From: Pyrrhosoma nymphula
Taxonomy: Eukaryota > Arthropoda > Insecta > Odonata > Coenagrionidae
Length of the DNA: 64,000 bases
Direction of reading: 5' to 3'
NCBI GenBank assembly: GCA_963573305.1
Contig: OY754329.1
Span: forward strand, 129,877,422 to 129,941,421
Position 1 is the stretch's first letter. Each line of letters begins with the position of its first letter. The position numbers and the translations under genes were made by a program. Of the stretch, positions 45,693-58,389 are shown one piece after another. Under the pieces are notes generated by a model, which had not been told where the DNA came from, did no database searches, and saw nothing but the letters and a program-made list of their open reading frames with translations.

Positions 45693-47674
45693 GAATTATG
45701 AATGCATTTTCGCGACGTATAAGGTGCGAATAGGAGGTAAGGTGCGACGTACAATGTATAGAAGGTGCGAATTCAACCGTGGTATTGAATTGTAATAAAA
45801 TGTAGACACTTTTCCGTCTTATTTTTTATTATGAGTAAATGACTGCAATAATTTAAGTCAAAATGCGCTCATTCGATGTAAATCGCGCGGCAGTCGGAAG
45901 CAGAAAAGTAAAATACAAGATACAACGGCAGGAGTGGGAGTGCGGAAATGGTATGACAGCGCTAGGGGGGAGGAAGAGGAGCAATTTGAAAGGGACCTGG
46001 ATGCTCTCATGTGAGAGAACGAAGTGTACCAGGGACTACCATATCGCTTGCCTTCAAAAGGGGGCATTTTCAAACGGCTGGGTGGGCGTGATTATAGCGA
46101 ACAGCTGCACATACTGGCCTCGGATTTTTTTTATACCGGGGACTAATCGCCGGACATGCAAGAAACTCCCATCCCATGTGTACTCCGGCATTATGACTAT
46201 TGGGATAAAATAAAGAGACGCAATGGACACTGTGAAAGCAGTGACGATTAACGTTTCATTACGTATTATTGCTAAGAATGGGGAATAAGCGGCTGATTTA
46301 TGAACAAAAGCAAAGTAAGATGAGCAAAATACAATCACAGCTATGATATATTATTCATGAAAAGTATGAACAAAATCAGCCAAGGAAATAACATAATCAC
46401 AGTCAAAGTTTTTCTATCAAAGGAATTGTTAGTGAACATTTTTTTAGGACACCTCGAACTAGCCCCGGTGTTGCCTACACGGCATCACTCACAAATGCAC
46501 GTAAGTGCAAATATTCCCACAAAAGCTTGCAAAAGTCCACAAATATCCGTATTTTTAGGGACGCCTCGATAGATCAACTAGAAAAGACCTCGGTGAGACA
46601 TTGAGGGAACAGGGTCCGGGGGACATATTACTTCATCTTGCTTACCCTTTCCATTCCCCACCATAGGGGAACCGAAAATTTTGGTGGCACTGAGTTCTAT
46701 CATTATATAACTAAAAACCCAATTATTCAAAGTGTCTTAGTTCTAAGAGCTAGCGGAAAAATACGATACCTAATTAGTTCGGATCTACTTTTCCTATACA
46801 CGATAAAGAGATGAAAAGTTGGGCCGCTTAGCGAATAAATAGTTGGTCGACGACATAAAACGAAAATTCGAATGTTTATCGCTTAAAATACGGGGGAAAA
46901 ACTGTGAAGTTAAACTCAACTCTATGTAATTTTTATCTGCAACTTATTCAACATGGACAAGTCTGATTTGATGTTGGTCTATGAATACGTATCAGTAAGT
47001 TTTGGGTCCACCAATGCATTTCTCAACGTTAAGGAGTGACGGTACGCGCATTAATCACCCAAATTTCATCGATATGCGTAGTGTACACGTACATTTATCC
47101 CAGCTTTAGTATTTGCACGACCTAGATCTCGGCCATCACAGGCTTTACATAGCGTTGATTCGAGTTTTGTAGAGCATAGTTGGGGAAGAATCGAATTGAT
47201 TTACGGGTGATGTGACCTTAAATAACGAAGACTAATGTTTCCATAACGAACCCTCTGAAGAATTCTCCTCCGATAGGTCATCATAAATATCAAGCTTTTA
47301 TCTCACGCGCCGAGTATAATGGTGAGCGTTCACGAGCAATAAATTTCACCCAGGCGCATGCGTGCAGAATCTTGGGCCCAATAGAGGTACTCCTCCGATG
47401 ACTCCCGCCATCGCAATGAGCTGCACCGCGAGCCAAGTGCCTTTCCCCCCATTCCATTCCCGTCCTTCCTTTTGGTGGCCTCGAATGAGTTATGGGATAA
47501 TTAACAAAATCGCTCTCCGACGGGCTTCCAAATGCGAGGGTGGAAATCAAGCGTTTGGAGGAAAAACTGAGGGAAAATATTCTCATTTTAGCAAAGAAAA
47601 TTTCCGAGCACGAAGATGGTAACGGAATAGGCTTTATCCCAGTCCGATGAGAATTGATAAACTACACATTTATA
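45693..47674. other. Mixed DNA, no supported gene
   Basis: A 116-codon plus frame at 45863-46213 and overlapping minus-strand frames show no domain. 47290-47620 is GC-richer with overlapping frames on both strands. No repeats with defined ends. Confidence 0.35.
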
Positions 47675-47945
47675 TAATTTCCATACATACATACCCATCA
47701 CGCCATTTCCTTAGGGGGAAGGCAAATTCAATGAATTTAGTTATTGCCGTTGGCCCTAGAAAACTGGATCCCTTTTAATAATTTCCTTCATAATTCCCTA
47801 TTCTTACAAACCACTTTCGCTTCTCTAACACTAATGTATTGATTCATACACGCTCTCCAATTCTTAAGACTCCTAATATTCCTATTTACTAGAGTCTCTT
47901 CTACCATATAATTTCCATTACAAATTACAGTATTTAAGGTTTAGG
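47675..47945 (-). pseudogene. LINE family G fragment with tail
   Basis: On the minus strand the 3' end is a GGGTATGTATG tail preceded by GGCGTGATG, as in the 57.9 kb copy. The stretch further inside aligns with 7051-7330 and 57935-58340. The reading frame is destroyed. Confidence 0.45.
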
Positions 47946-49879
47946 CGCTAGATCTTTTGAACATAACCTTTTGGAATTACGTCACAATTCAAGGATTGGC
48001 TTCCAATAGGCGCGTGAGTCGCAGTACGCCTTGTTGGCTGCAATACCGAACATTATTGATTCGTTGAACGCTCATTAGCAGCATGTAGTCATGGAATACA
48101 CTTATTTGGAGTTTTATAAGCCGGAAAAACATTCGCAAAACTCTGCAAGCTGGCTTTTGAACCGTCGTAATGTTCGTAAAGTCAATAAGAGTTTGCTTAG
48201 TTGCTTGAGGAACTTTCACAAAACTCCACATGCTGATTAGCGGTCCTTCAAGCATTATATCAAGCATTCTGTAAGAATTTTCCAAAACCATGAGGAAGTT
48301 CATATTAGCGTACAGTTAAGTTACCGCAGAAGCATATAGAAAATTACAGAAAAAAGTTAACCACTTTAATTCGTAAACATATTCAATATTGGAAGTGGCT
48401 CTATATTTCTTGATAGCTCGACAGCCTTCTGTTATGAACCCACAAAACCGCTAAGAAGAGCCCAACTAACGGCAAAGAAAAATGAATACCACCCTCCTTG
48501 ACGAGAAAATGTCACTCACCGTCGCACTAATTGTGTAAGTAGGTACTAAATTTGTAGTACCGAGTCAGCCCCACCCTTCCCTTTCAAACCAAGCACCCAA
48601 TACGAGATAGTTTCAATCCGAATCCACACATGTTACGACGTCATAAAACAAACTATAATAAAAATTTCCAGAAGGCCTATGCCCTAGGCTATTGGAATCA
48701 ATGGCCACCATTTCGGGCATGTAAACAGACGGTTTATGCGATAAGTTTACTAGCATGGAAAATGCAGCAATAGAAAGGTAAGGAAATACCACCAGAACAT
48801 ACCAAGGATATTAAAGAGAGATTAGGACTATGTGTGAACCTAAGACGGCAAAGACAAGAGTTGAAATTCAGAGACCAATATTTATTTCACCATAGGCTAT
48901 CGAAGACAGATTTTGAATTGATGCTAATTTTTACATAATCGATATAAATTCAACTGAATGATATTGTCATGTAAACAAAATAATCACGATATTTCAAATT
49001 ATTTCTTTTAGATATCGATATTTAGCTATCTAATCTCCATCTACTTGGTACTCTGTAAGCCACTTCAAGAATGACAGGTAGGGGGTGACTACGCAACCTC
49101 AAATACACTAAAATTCTGTTATTAGCTATCTTACTACATAAACTCTAAAGTTAAATTAAGTTGGAGGAAGAAGTGGAAGGAGATTTCACCTGCAAAATCT
49201 ACGGATTACCACAATCATTATACTCAAGCGGAATGGGTATTGCAATACATCACGAGGACCATTTGTAAAAGTTCAATCATGCTAAGATACATAGTGCACA
49301 AAAATGATAACAAAGTAACACGCACAAAATACATAGAATACAAATTGCATCGAAGCAGAAAAAAAAACAAATAGTATGCAAAAATAACGCTCCCTATCTT
49401 AACCATTTGCATTACTGGTGGCTTCCATCACAGCTATTGTGTTCCCTAAACTTACACTATGAGGTGTAGAAGATAAATTATATCGTTCGAAGAATGCCTT
49501 TCGTATTTATTTGCTCGTTAAATGGTAGGTGCTGATACCCGCTGCACGGTAGGTAACCCGTGCGTTCCATGTTCTGATACCACGTTTACATCATTTGTGA
49601 TCGTTGAACACATATTATGCAAACACATAGAAATTCTCGATTGATTAAATAAAAACTTAACTTGGGAGATTTTGCGGAGAATGCCATCAGTCTTATCGTG
49701 AATTAAATTCCATTTTTAGGAGCCAGCTCTATGACAATACAGTCTGCGGTGAGTGTGATTAAAAAGTAAGGACCACCTAAATCATTGTGGAACAGATACT
49801 ATCAGAAATATGCAAGAGCTGAAAAAAATACAAAAATCACAGCATTGCATCGAAGAGAAAGTCATGATAGTCATTCATT
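47946..49879. other. AT-rich DNA, no supported gene
   Basis: The 104-codon minus frame at 47989-48303 has no recognisable domain. No repeat structure seen. Confidence 0.4.
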
Positions 49880-50345
49880 GTTACGATGTACACGAGCAGA
49901 TTCCGTGTCGAGTCGACCAAAGTTAAACGCAATTTTTCGAAGCACGATGAGGAAGGAACACGCGACACTCACTCTTCGGACACTCCCATCTGCCCCGCGA
50001 CCCTCTTTCCCCGAACGGCGGCGTCCGCGAGACTGATAACACAGCAGCGCAGTCCCGTGTACCAGAGGCAGAGAGGAAGGAAGGGAGGGAAGATAGGGCG
50101 AGAGATAGCAAATTAGAGCGGCCAGATGTTGAGCTGGTGCGGCGGTATATGTGCGGGCAGCGGAATGTCAGCCGAGGCACACTCATGTATGCAGGCATAC
50201 ATAGAGCAGGGCTACGCTGCAATGCGGTCGGCTGCATATCAGGTTACAAGCGAGGACGATAGGTGCGGTTGCGGTGATGTTGAGCAGAATCCAGGAATGT
50301 TTTACAGAATCTGCACCACCACGAGGATTCGTGACGTGCGATGAA
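49880..50345. other. GC-rich, CpG-containing island
   Basis: Composition shifts sharply at about 49960. A purine-rich run lies at 50065-50110. Overlapping frames (83, 76 and 72 codons plus; 104 minus) without domains. Confidence 0.4.
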
Positions 50346-50689
50346 AATATTCCCAGGCGCCTCAACAATCACTGCCTCAGAACATACCCAATCATTCATT
50401 TCGATTAGGGCCCTGCATACAAGCAAGCAGGTTAATCAGCCATCTCGTGTTCTATAAGACTATGGGGCATAATTTGACTTCAGTATTGAAGCTAATGGGT
50501 GGTTCTAGGATTAATTCACTGGAAATTATCCATAAGGAATGAAGTCAGCTGAAATTACGAATTCATATTCAGCATTGTATATTGATTTGGAACTTGATGT
50601 TAGGGTGCAACCTGGTTTTAATTCCAGTAAATATTTTTAACCTCCATATATTTTCCTATCACAATATACCAACGAATAATTTCAATGGT
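50346..50689. other. AT-rich DNA, nothing recognised
   Basis: No features beyond base composition. Confidence 0.4.
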
Positions 50690-50965
50690 TTCATTCATTC
50701 ATTGAAGTAATCTACCGCTTAAAGGTAGCCAGCATCGAAAGTCAGAGAAAATACTCCAGATTTTTAAACGTGAAGGGCCCTATCTACCTCTAATATTTCT
50801 TTCATCATCTCCGCGTACTACCTACCCTTCTTCATCCCGTCCATAATACCTATTATCTTCCTTCCCCTTCCCCGCTTGCCCAACATCCTTCCCTCTATCA
50901 CAACCTTAAACAACCCTTCGCCCCTCATTACCTCTTCCAACCAGCTCAACCAACTCAATGGTTAA
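50690..50965 (-). pseudogene. LINE family A fragment with 3' tail
   Basis: The minus strand reads the family A motifs in order (EVMRGEGLF-like, then a GKRGRGRKII-like basic segment), followed by the 3' UTR block GCGGTAGATTACTTCAATG and an ATGA-repeat tail near 50692-50704. It matches the plus-strand copy at 24640-25030, so together they define the family's 3' end. Confidence 0.55.
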
Positions 50966-53900
50966 CCACCATAAAATCAAAGGAAAAAATATGCGAAGTT
51001 TTTATTTTAATAAATAGGTGTTGGGATAGCCGCAAGGGAAAATTTTAACCACTCGTAAAATTACGTCTTTTCTAGTCATTCTTACGCGTCACGGCGTTTT
51101 AGGCTGGGAGTTTACTGCTGTAAAATCAAATATTTATCGTAGGGTCCAACATCTTCATTTTGAGTCAAGGCCAATCCATACACCTGTTTCTAAACCCAAC
51201 AGTATACCCTGATTCCTATAAACAAGCCACCCATTCTTAGTCTTAACAATGTGTCTTGAATAAATACTGATAGCGCGGTTCTTCGTCATTTTTGAGGCGA
51301 CATAAAAGTGCAATACAATCATAAAAACATACATGATGTACGATTACACGAACTTGCTGGCTGTCAACAGGAACCCTGTATTCAATTCGAAATAATTTTT
51401 TAAAACTTATACGTCAATCTACTAGTACTTCCCCTGCTATAATTGAGGGTAAATCTAACGTGAAATTATCACAGCTTTCCAAGCCAAGGTTAAACGCACC
51501 ATCTAAAGCGTGCCCTACGAGTACACGATGCTTACACAGAGATAATGACCTTTGATTTCCGGTAGGTACTGATTCTGTTGCCGCAGAATCACGCACGGGA
51601 TTAATTCCGCCCCACATGCCTAGCTCGAGCGATATCCCAGTGGACGGGATTGGCGTATCTCAAACGGAACAACAGCTTGGGGACACCGCATGACGCATCC
51701 TAGGATTTATTCAAGAAATCGGACCCTCAGCCCTGCAGCCAAACTTGATTTTGCTCCATCAAGTTTTAAACCCAACATTCGAATGATAATCTAATCCCCC
51801 ATGCTAATCATCAACCTTTCCCTTATTTTTAATTTAGTCAGGTGACGCACTATGTACGGTGAAGGTTAGGATGAGACATCACTCTCCTTTATGCCTTAGT
51901 TAATAATTCCTCAACAAACCTCACATTCTTCCTCAAACAAGGAATATCTTGTGAGATTACTGAGTATTAATGGAATCTATTTTGGCATCTAAATCATTTC
52001 CGCACACAATGGGCATACTTGAGTACACACTACCGCCTCGCTTCTCATGACTGTTACGAAGATAGGTATTTTGTTTCTCACATCAACTCGCCCATATAAA
52101 TTCATATTATAAAATGCCTATAAACATTTTGCCCTTCGAAATATCATCTATCTCAATTTTTGCCATCTCTTTACTCCCTGTTCTTCCCTAGCATATTTTT
52201 GTTCCAAAGCACCACTTAAAAACCACCAATTTGTAATAGTTTTATTTTATCAACTGAGGTTAGAGGCAGGACAATAAAGGCTACATTCAATGTGTCAATT
52301 AATTATTTATCATTTCAATTCGGAGTACTTGCAATCATACCCATCAGCAAAAAAATAAATTTGCTCACCAATTATTTCCTGATTCCTACCTAGTTTTGTA
52401 CTTTTATTTGTGCGAATAACGCTAGTAATCAAAAGTTAAGCGTCGCTCCTACGAATAAAGAATTTTCCTGAATGAGAGACATTTATTATATGGAGGAAAA
52501 AGCATTGTAGCAAAAGGTATTACGTTCTCCCAACAAAATTAGGACTATGTAATGAAAATGGTCTCCAGAGAGTAGATGATATCTGGTTATTGACATTACA
52601 TTTTCAAAGCATAACCGTTTCACACGGAATCCAATATTCAGTCACACCTTGAAGCCGAAAATTCGAAGAAGCAACGAGTGGGACATGGATGACACCACCG
52701 CACCAATACCCAGCGTGGGAAGGGTCTGAACGAAGCTTCGTACCCGCACGGAAGCCCGCATGGAATTTGATTAAACACCGACACTTATAATCGAATGAAA
52801 TGCTTGCACGGTCATCCAGCCATTACCCTTCTTCCTTCCTTTCGCCAGACTGGCTTGAATTGAGCGCCGAGGAAATTTCGGACCCACGCGGAAAATATCA
52901 TTTAAAAAAGTGACAATGAACACGAAATGTCTATGGAAGAGGGTTTCCATGGCAGACAACAGCATCATTGGAATTGAATTTATGTCAAAAGGCTACTATC
53001 AGTCATTCCTTAGAAAAAAAATCATTGATCTTCATACATAAACTTAAAATTGGATTGATGTGTAAATATTTGGACGAAATTCTTACACCCAACAATGAAT
53101 TAAACAGATATAGTAGTAGAATAAATAGTAATGACCACCTTCCCATGAGAATGAAGACATAATCAGGGGACTAATGGATTGTTATTAAACTCAATAATTT
53201 CAGAATTAAAGAAAACATTAAAAAACTGGTAATGTCAAACTAGTCAAAAGGAGATTGAAAGAATGGTTGATATCTGCTAAGTACTGAGACCATGTAAAAT
53301 TTGTACAGCGTAAAATGTGTGGATACTGAGGGCATAAGGAGTTTGTGGTAATTAAATGTGAACTGAAAGTGTCAGAATGAAAGTTCGTAGATATTGCAGC
53401 ATACCTTGTCAACTAAAAATTGTAAAATTTTTCTTTTAATTTCTTTGTAATTTAAATTGAGATTCCTTACCTGTAGCTTCTTCTAAAATAACGCTATCAT
53501 CATTATTATTACATTAATTGCACATAAAAACTACCCTTCGAGCCATCGCAGGGATGTGTGGTTGGGGGTGTTAGGGCAACAGCCATGACAGAGAGATAAT
53601 TGGGAAAAGGAAGAGGGAAAGAACGAAAGTGAATTAAGAAAGTTAATTTAGTGAATCCTGAGAGTCTTAGTGCCACGCTCTATTCTTCTAGTGTAATCAA
53701 CAATGGCACGTTGAAAAAACTAAATTTTAAACCAATCAGTTCGGCAGAGTGTTTCTTATTTAATTCTAGACTTGCTCTATGGGGGTTAAAATAATATCCT
53801 CTGTGTCTCCTTAGAACTCGCGTGATAAAAAAATTTCAAGCAAGCTTAACCTAAAGTGTAGCCTCCAAGTCTCCAGCGGCTCCCAACCTAGCCCAAAGCT

Positions 53901-54300
53901 AGGGCAAAGATTCATTTGAGGCGAGGAGAAAAGGAGAAAACTAGTACAGGTACTCATATGTACCTACACTCTTTAGCTTTTCTATTAATCCAGGTTTTCT
54001 AGAAAAGTTCAATGTCGCGAGTTTCAGAATGACACCGGGGATATTATTTTACTCTCACACAATATCTCTATAGACGAAAAAAGAAACAAAACAAGACAGA
54101 TACGCAGTCGAACAGACATGTATATGTTTTATTTCTTCCTAAGCACCAGCCAAGACAGCAGCATAAACAGGTCGGGACACTACTCCACTAAATTACTCTT
54201 TTTTACGTCCCTTCCCTCTCGCAATTCATTTTTAGTTGTCCCTACCTTCTCGGCTGGTTTCTCATCCCCTCCTTCTATACACCCTCGCCACAGTTAGCAG
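50966..54300. other. AT-rich DNA, no supported gene
   Basis: About 3.3 kb with only short frames. No terminal repeats, tandem units or family motifs that I can see. Confidence 0.4.
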
Positions 54301-54306
54301 GGCAGA

Positions 54307-54385
54307 GAGCAGATGTGGTGAAATCTGCTCCTACGTTCGTTTGTTAGTTAGCTAAGCTATTCGTTTGTCTGTCGTATAACGTAGG
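54307..54385. other. Two-stem structured segment
   Basis: A perfect 8-bp stem GAGCAGAT/ATCTGCTC with an 8-nt loop (54307-54330) is followed by CCTACGTT (54330-54337), which pairs with AACGTAGG at 54378-54385. The second stem encloses about 40 nt. Function unknown; it could be coincidence in AT-rich DNA. Confidence 0.3.
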
Positions 54386-55582
54386 AAAACTTCTAGGTAA
54401 TGAATAAATATCTTCCGAGTAAATTTCAGGTAATTGGTCTTAAAATATATTTTTCTGAGCGCGGTATCGTCAACACTCTTTTTATCTGGAAATTCTCAAA
54501 AATCCCCGTATATAATTTTCCAACAACCTACTCTAAACAAATAAACAAAGCTATAAAAAAACAAAATCAAATAAACAAAATAGTTGGTAGAACAATAATT
54601 TAGTTGACAGCCAGTATTAAAACAAAATGAATAATAGTTTTAGTGACCATACGACAGAGTCGAAATAAATATTGATGAGGGGTATTGTGGGGGTATTGTT
54701 GGAAGAGAATTGTAGACGTGAAGTAAAATAAGCAGTGTTCCTCGTGAAGCTTTCTTGCGTTGCGTTAATTTTAACGAAATTCCCTTTTTAGTTGCATAAA
54801 ACGCTACAACGTACATGTATCTTGTTTTTATTCAATCCGAGATTTCAATTACTTTGACCAATTCGATTTTCATTTCCTAACAATAACCCAACGTGGATGA
54901 ACACAGTGACAGTAAGGCAGCGGCAACTGGCATCGCACATGCCGTTGATGCAGAGGGAACGCGCCAGGTGCGTGATTACGGCACCCTTGTGCCTGCGTAA
55001 TCAAATTAGCCTGGCTCTCCGGAGATATTCCACGAATGTATTATGCTTGCCCACGTGCCCTGATAAATTTCCCCTACCGCGAAATGTAGACGGCCACCGT
55101 GCGTGACATGCTCGACGCGAAATTATACCAATTAAGCGGGAATTCCTCAATTTTCCCAAAATACCGTAGTGTATCGCTCATGCGGATGTTTATTTGACGA
55201 TATATCGGTCATCATAAGATTTATATGGGGGAAAAAACGTAGCCCCACTACTTGTCGCAAATAATCGTTATTGAGTACCTAATGAGCTCATAATAACAGA
55301 GATTGCGATTAAAAAGGTCGAAATAGAGAACCAGTATGATGTAGTTTTTGGCAAAAGACATACTAATCAAATAAAACACATTTTATTTAGTTCAATCAGC
55401 ATTTATAACATGGTAGGTAAAATTCAAGACACGCATTCATTCAGAGACGGATCGTCATGAACTGCAAGTCACTCTGGAAAATAACGCAAAGCTTCTAATG
55501 TTATTCGGAAAAGTGACGCTTATGCAATAATCCGATTAAAACACTAATTTTAGCTTAAATGTAGTGCTTCAGCAATGAAGAC
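54386..55582. other. AT-rich DNA, nothing recognised
   Basis: 54897-55106 is slightly GC-richer with a 69-codon frame lacking a domain. Confidence 0.4.
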
Positions 55583-55813
55583 ATTCCACAGAAGCTCAAG
55601 ACATAATCAGTAACATACAGGATAAAATAATAAAGTTGCTTGAATTAGTCGGACTGACAATGAGACAAAGAAACGGGATCATGTTCTAAGTGTTTCCTGA
55701 AATGAACAAAAATATGCCAGGAAATTGAATGAAGACAACAATAACCAACCACACACCTGACTAATGATTGAAGTTCTCACTCCATAAAACCTTCATCTCT
55801 TTCTACAAAGGGA
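55583..55813 (+). repeat. Direct repeat R, copy 1
   Basis: 231 bp nearly identical (only a few percent differences by eye) to 58872-59102, same orientation, 3.3 kb apart. Non-coding. Flanks differ on both sides. Not classified. Confidence 0.75.
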
Positions 55814-56382
55814 AGCATTATAAATGACTTGAAAAATATCCAAATGAAGCAATTGGAAAGTCTGCACCAGAATTGATCATACAAAAATGATTTATATTAC
55901 AATCTCTTCTTCAGTTCTCGACCACGAATAATATATACAAGGATATTGCTCTGGAGTATTGGTTTTTGACATATCCTCCAAAAAATATCCTTTAAAAAGT
56001 GATGTATTAAAAAAATATCGCGTACCAGTGAGGTCTGGATGAAGGTGATGATTCGTGGTAAAGACATTGAGGCGCTACACAGCAGTTCAGAAGTTGATGT
56101 GCGGATTTACGAAGAGCAATGCTATCGCTAAACATATTTCCTAGCGGATAAAGACAAACTTAGACGGTCTGGTGATATGAGATAAGAACACATTGGCGAT
56201 GTGGATAAAAGAAGCCGGGGTGGAGGGGGAGAGACGAGAAGAGGAGTGGAAAGGTCAGCAAGGGAGGGTTGTGAGTTCAATGTGTAGGGGTAGGGTGGGT
56301 GGAAAAGGGCAAACGAAGACGAGAACGGCGATAGAATAGCTATGCTGATATTTGAAGGCGGTTTTTCCTCATCTTTCGCGGC
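55814..56382. other. Mixed DNA, nothing recognised
   Basis: 56205-56300 is G/A-rich. No gene or defined element. Confidence 0.4.
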
Positions 56383-57110
56383 GAAATAAAAGCTAGTATT
56401 GCCACAGGCAATAGGGCTTATCTAGCTTTGCTGAAGGTGCTCGAGTCACATAAACTCAGTCGACACTTGAAAACAAAGGTTTATCGAACAGTGATAAGAC
56501 CTGTGGTTATGTGTGCCTCAGAGACATGGACCATGATCGCTGGAGAAGAAGAGTTACTAAACGGATGGACAAGGAAAGTACTGAGAAAGATTTTTGGTAC
56601 AGCCAAGGAAGGCGGACAGTGGAAAAAACGGGGGAACAGAGAACTGGAGGACCTCAACGATCATTCAAATATAGTCTGAGAAATTAAGAGTAATATATAT
56701 TAAGGTGGTTAGGGAATGTTGAGAGAATGTCTGAAGATGGGATGGTCAAAAAGATGTACCTAGGACATCCAGGTGGTAGAAGTTTGAGAGGAAGACCACG
56801 GAAAAGATGGCTGGATGATGCAGAGGACGATCTGAGAAAAATGAGAATAAGAAGAGGGAGAACCCGTACAAAAGATCGTGAAAACTGGGCTAACATTGTT
56901 GGAGAGGCCAAGGCCTTGCAAGGGTTGTGGAGCCGAGGAGCAAGTAATTAAGTTTCGCGATGAAGAAGACGGGTATTGGATTTTAGTGGAAGTTTCTTAC
57001 TTCACACCCTGAGGGCCAAGGACCTAAAACCTACAGTGGGGCAGATTATTCAATGATATTCCAATGAATAATTGCGCATTGAAAAAAATGAATTCATACA
57101 TACATACATA
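56383..57110 (+). pseudogene. LINE family D C-terminal fragment with 3' UTR
   Basis: Frame 1 (56390-56679) reads TKVYRTVIRPVVMCASETWT, ERK-like WTRKVLRKIFGTAKEG, and GNRELEDL. After a stop and frameshift, frame 2 (56727-56951) reads MSEDGMVKKMYLGHPGG, then RGRPRKRWLDDAEDDLRK to a stop. The order is standard for the C-terminal third of arthropod LINE ORF2 proteins. A 3' UTR of about 160 bases ends in a (CATA)n tail at 57095-57110, into which a mariner element has inserted. Confidence 0.75.
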
Positions 57111-57701
57111 CGACGTTTTATAAAAAAATAACGGGAATTTTCGTTTTTCTTATAGAATATTTATTTATTAATCAATATCAATTTTGTTCCCTTCAAAGGG
57201 ATCCCCCTTAGTTACACTTGTACTAGCGGTTTTTCAAATCTTGGAAGCACTTCTGGAACTCGGTTTTCGGTATAGAGTTCAGCTCCTTCAGCGATTGTTT
57301 TAATCTGGTGGCCAAATAATAATAATAATAATAATTAATGGTGGCCAAACGTCGTCCTTTCATGGTTCTCTTCAGCCTCGGAAATAGAAAGAAGTCACAG
57401 GGGGGCATGTCCGGCGAATACGGTGACTGAGGCAAAATAACGCTTTGTTTTTTTACCAAAAAATCACGAATAAGCAGTGAGGTGTGAGCGGGAGCATTAT
57501 ATCGTGGTGCAATTTCCACGAGTTTCTTTGCCAAAATTCTGGACGTTTTCGTCGGATTGCTTCACGCAAACGGCGCATAACTTCCAGGTAGTATTCCTTA
57601 TTGACCGTACGACCATGTGGCAGGAACTCGGAATTATTGAAAATCGGAATTATGAAGCCCGCGAAATTAAAAAATTCCCGTCATTTTTTTATCACATCTC
57701 G
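57111..57701 (-). mobile_element. mariner deletion derivative, 591 bp
   Basis: Flanked by TA at 57109-57110 and 57702-57703. The 31-bp inverted ends differ at about five positions and share ATAAAAAAAT, then ACGGGAATTTT. Full mariners are about 1.3 kb, so more than half is missing, mainly the N-terminal DNA-binding part and the first catalytic Asp. The surviving coding part is on the minus strand. Insertion is in the (CATA)n tail of LINE family D. Confidence 0.85.
57223..57610 (-). pseudogene. mariner transposase C-terminal remnant (DD34D type)
   Basis: Upstream on the minus strand the frame reads TVNKEYYLEVMRRLREAIRR. After a 2-bp insertion in the HHDNAPAH region it shifts, so the second catalytic Asp lies out of frame with what follows (RYNAPAHTS). 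The third catalytic Asp is present in PYSPDMPPCDFFLFPRLK. Then MKGRRLAT is interrupted by an in-frame insertion encoding a run of Tyr, followed by LKQSLKELNSIPKTEFQ to the C-terminus. The N-terminal helix-turn-helix half is deleted. It is inactive. Confidence 0.85.
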
Positions 57702-57934
57702 TATGTGTATGTTGAGAGCAAGATCTGTTTAGATAAAAAAAAGTCAATTTTTGTAAAACGAAGCATAAAGTAAAATAAATAATTATTTAATACCTAAGTG
57801 GGAAATTTCTAGTAGGAAAACACTTAAGCTAGATCACTACACTCATGCAAAACAGAAAATAGGTACAGAAATGCTTCTGCGCACCTGTTCCATAAAATGA
57901 AAAACTAGCTAACTTATACCACTTTTACTCTCAA

Positions 57935-58340
57935 TGGCTCATACATACCCATCACGCCGTTTCTTTTCGGGGTAGGCACAGTAAAAACAGTATAATTCTC
58001 AATGATAGCCCTGTTAAGCTGACTATGCCTAAATAATTTCCTTTCATACTTATTATTCTTCAATTATCTTCGTGCATTGCTTCATAGACCTGCCCTTTGA
58101 ACTCTAAATATTCCCCCTCTAAACCACATTCACCCAAGACTTTCTCGATCTGCCCCTTCCTCTCACCGCAATCACTGCACTATCTTATACCCATTGCCTT
58201 ATTCGACTCTCATCTAATCTCTCAACGTGACCAAGACAAATAAGCACACTCCTTTCAAACATGTCCACTACTGAAGAAACCGACCAACGTTCCTTCATCA
58301 CCCACACATTCTTAATCCTATCCCTTCTTCTTTAGCCGCA
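57935..58340 (-). pseudogene. LINE family G C-terminal fragment with 3' tail
   Basis: The minus strand from 58340 reads RIKNVWVMKERWSVSSVVDM, then RSVLICLGHVERLDESRI, a clear LINE C-terminal signature. After a stop comes RGRGRSRKSWVNV. It ends with GGCGTGATGGGTATGTATGA near 57940-57960. The copies at 7.1 and 47.7 kb correspond to its second half. Confidence 0.6.
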
Positions 58341-58389
58341 AACACCTCTCAGGTATTCAATATCCACTGAGTTCACGGTTAAAAAAATG

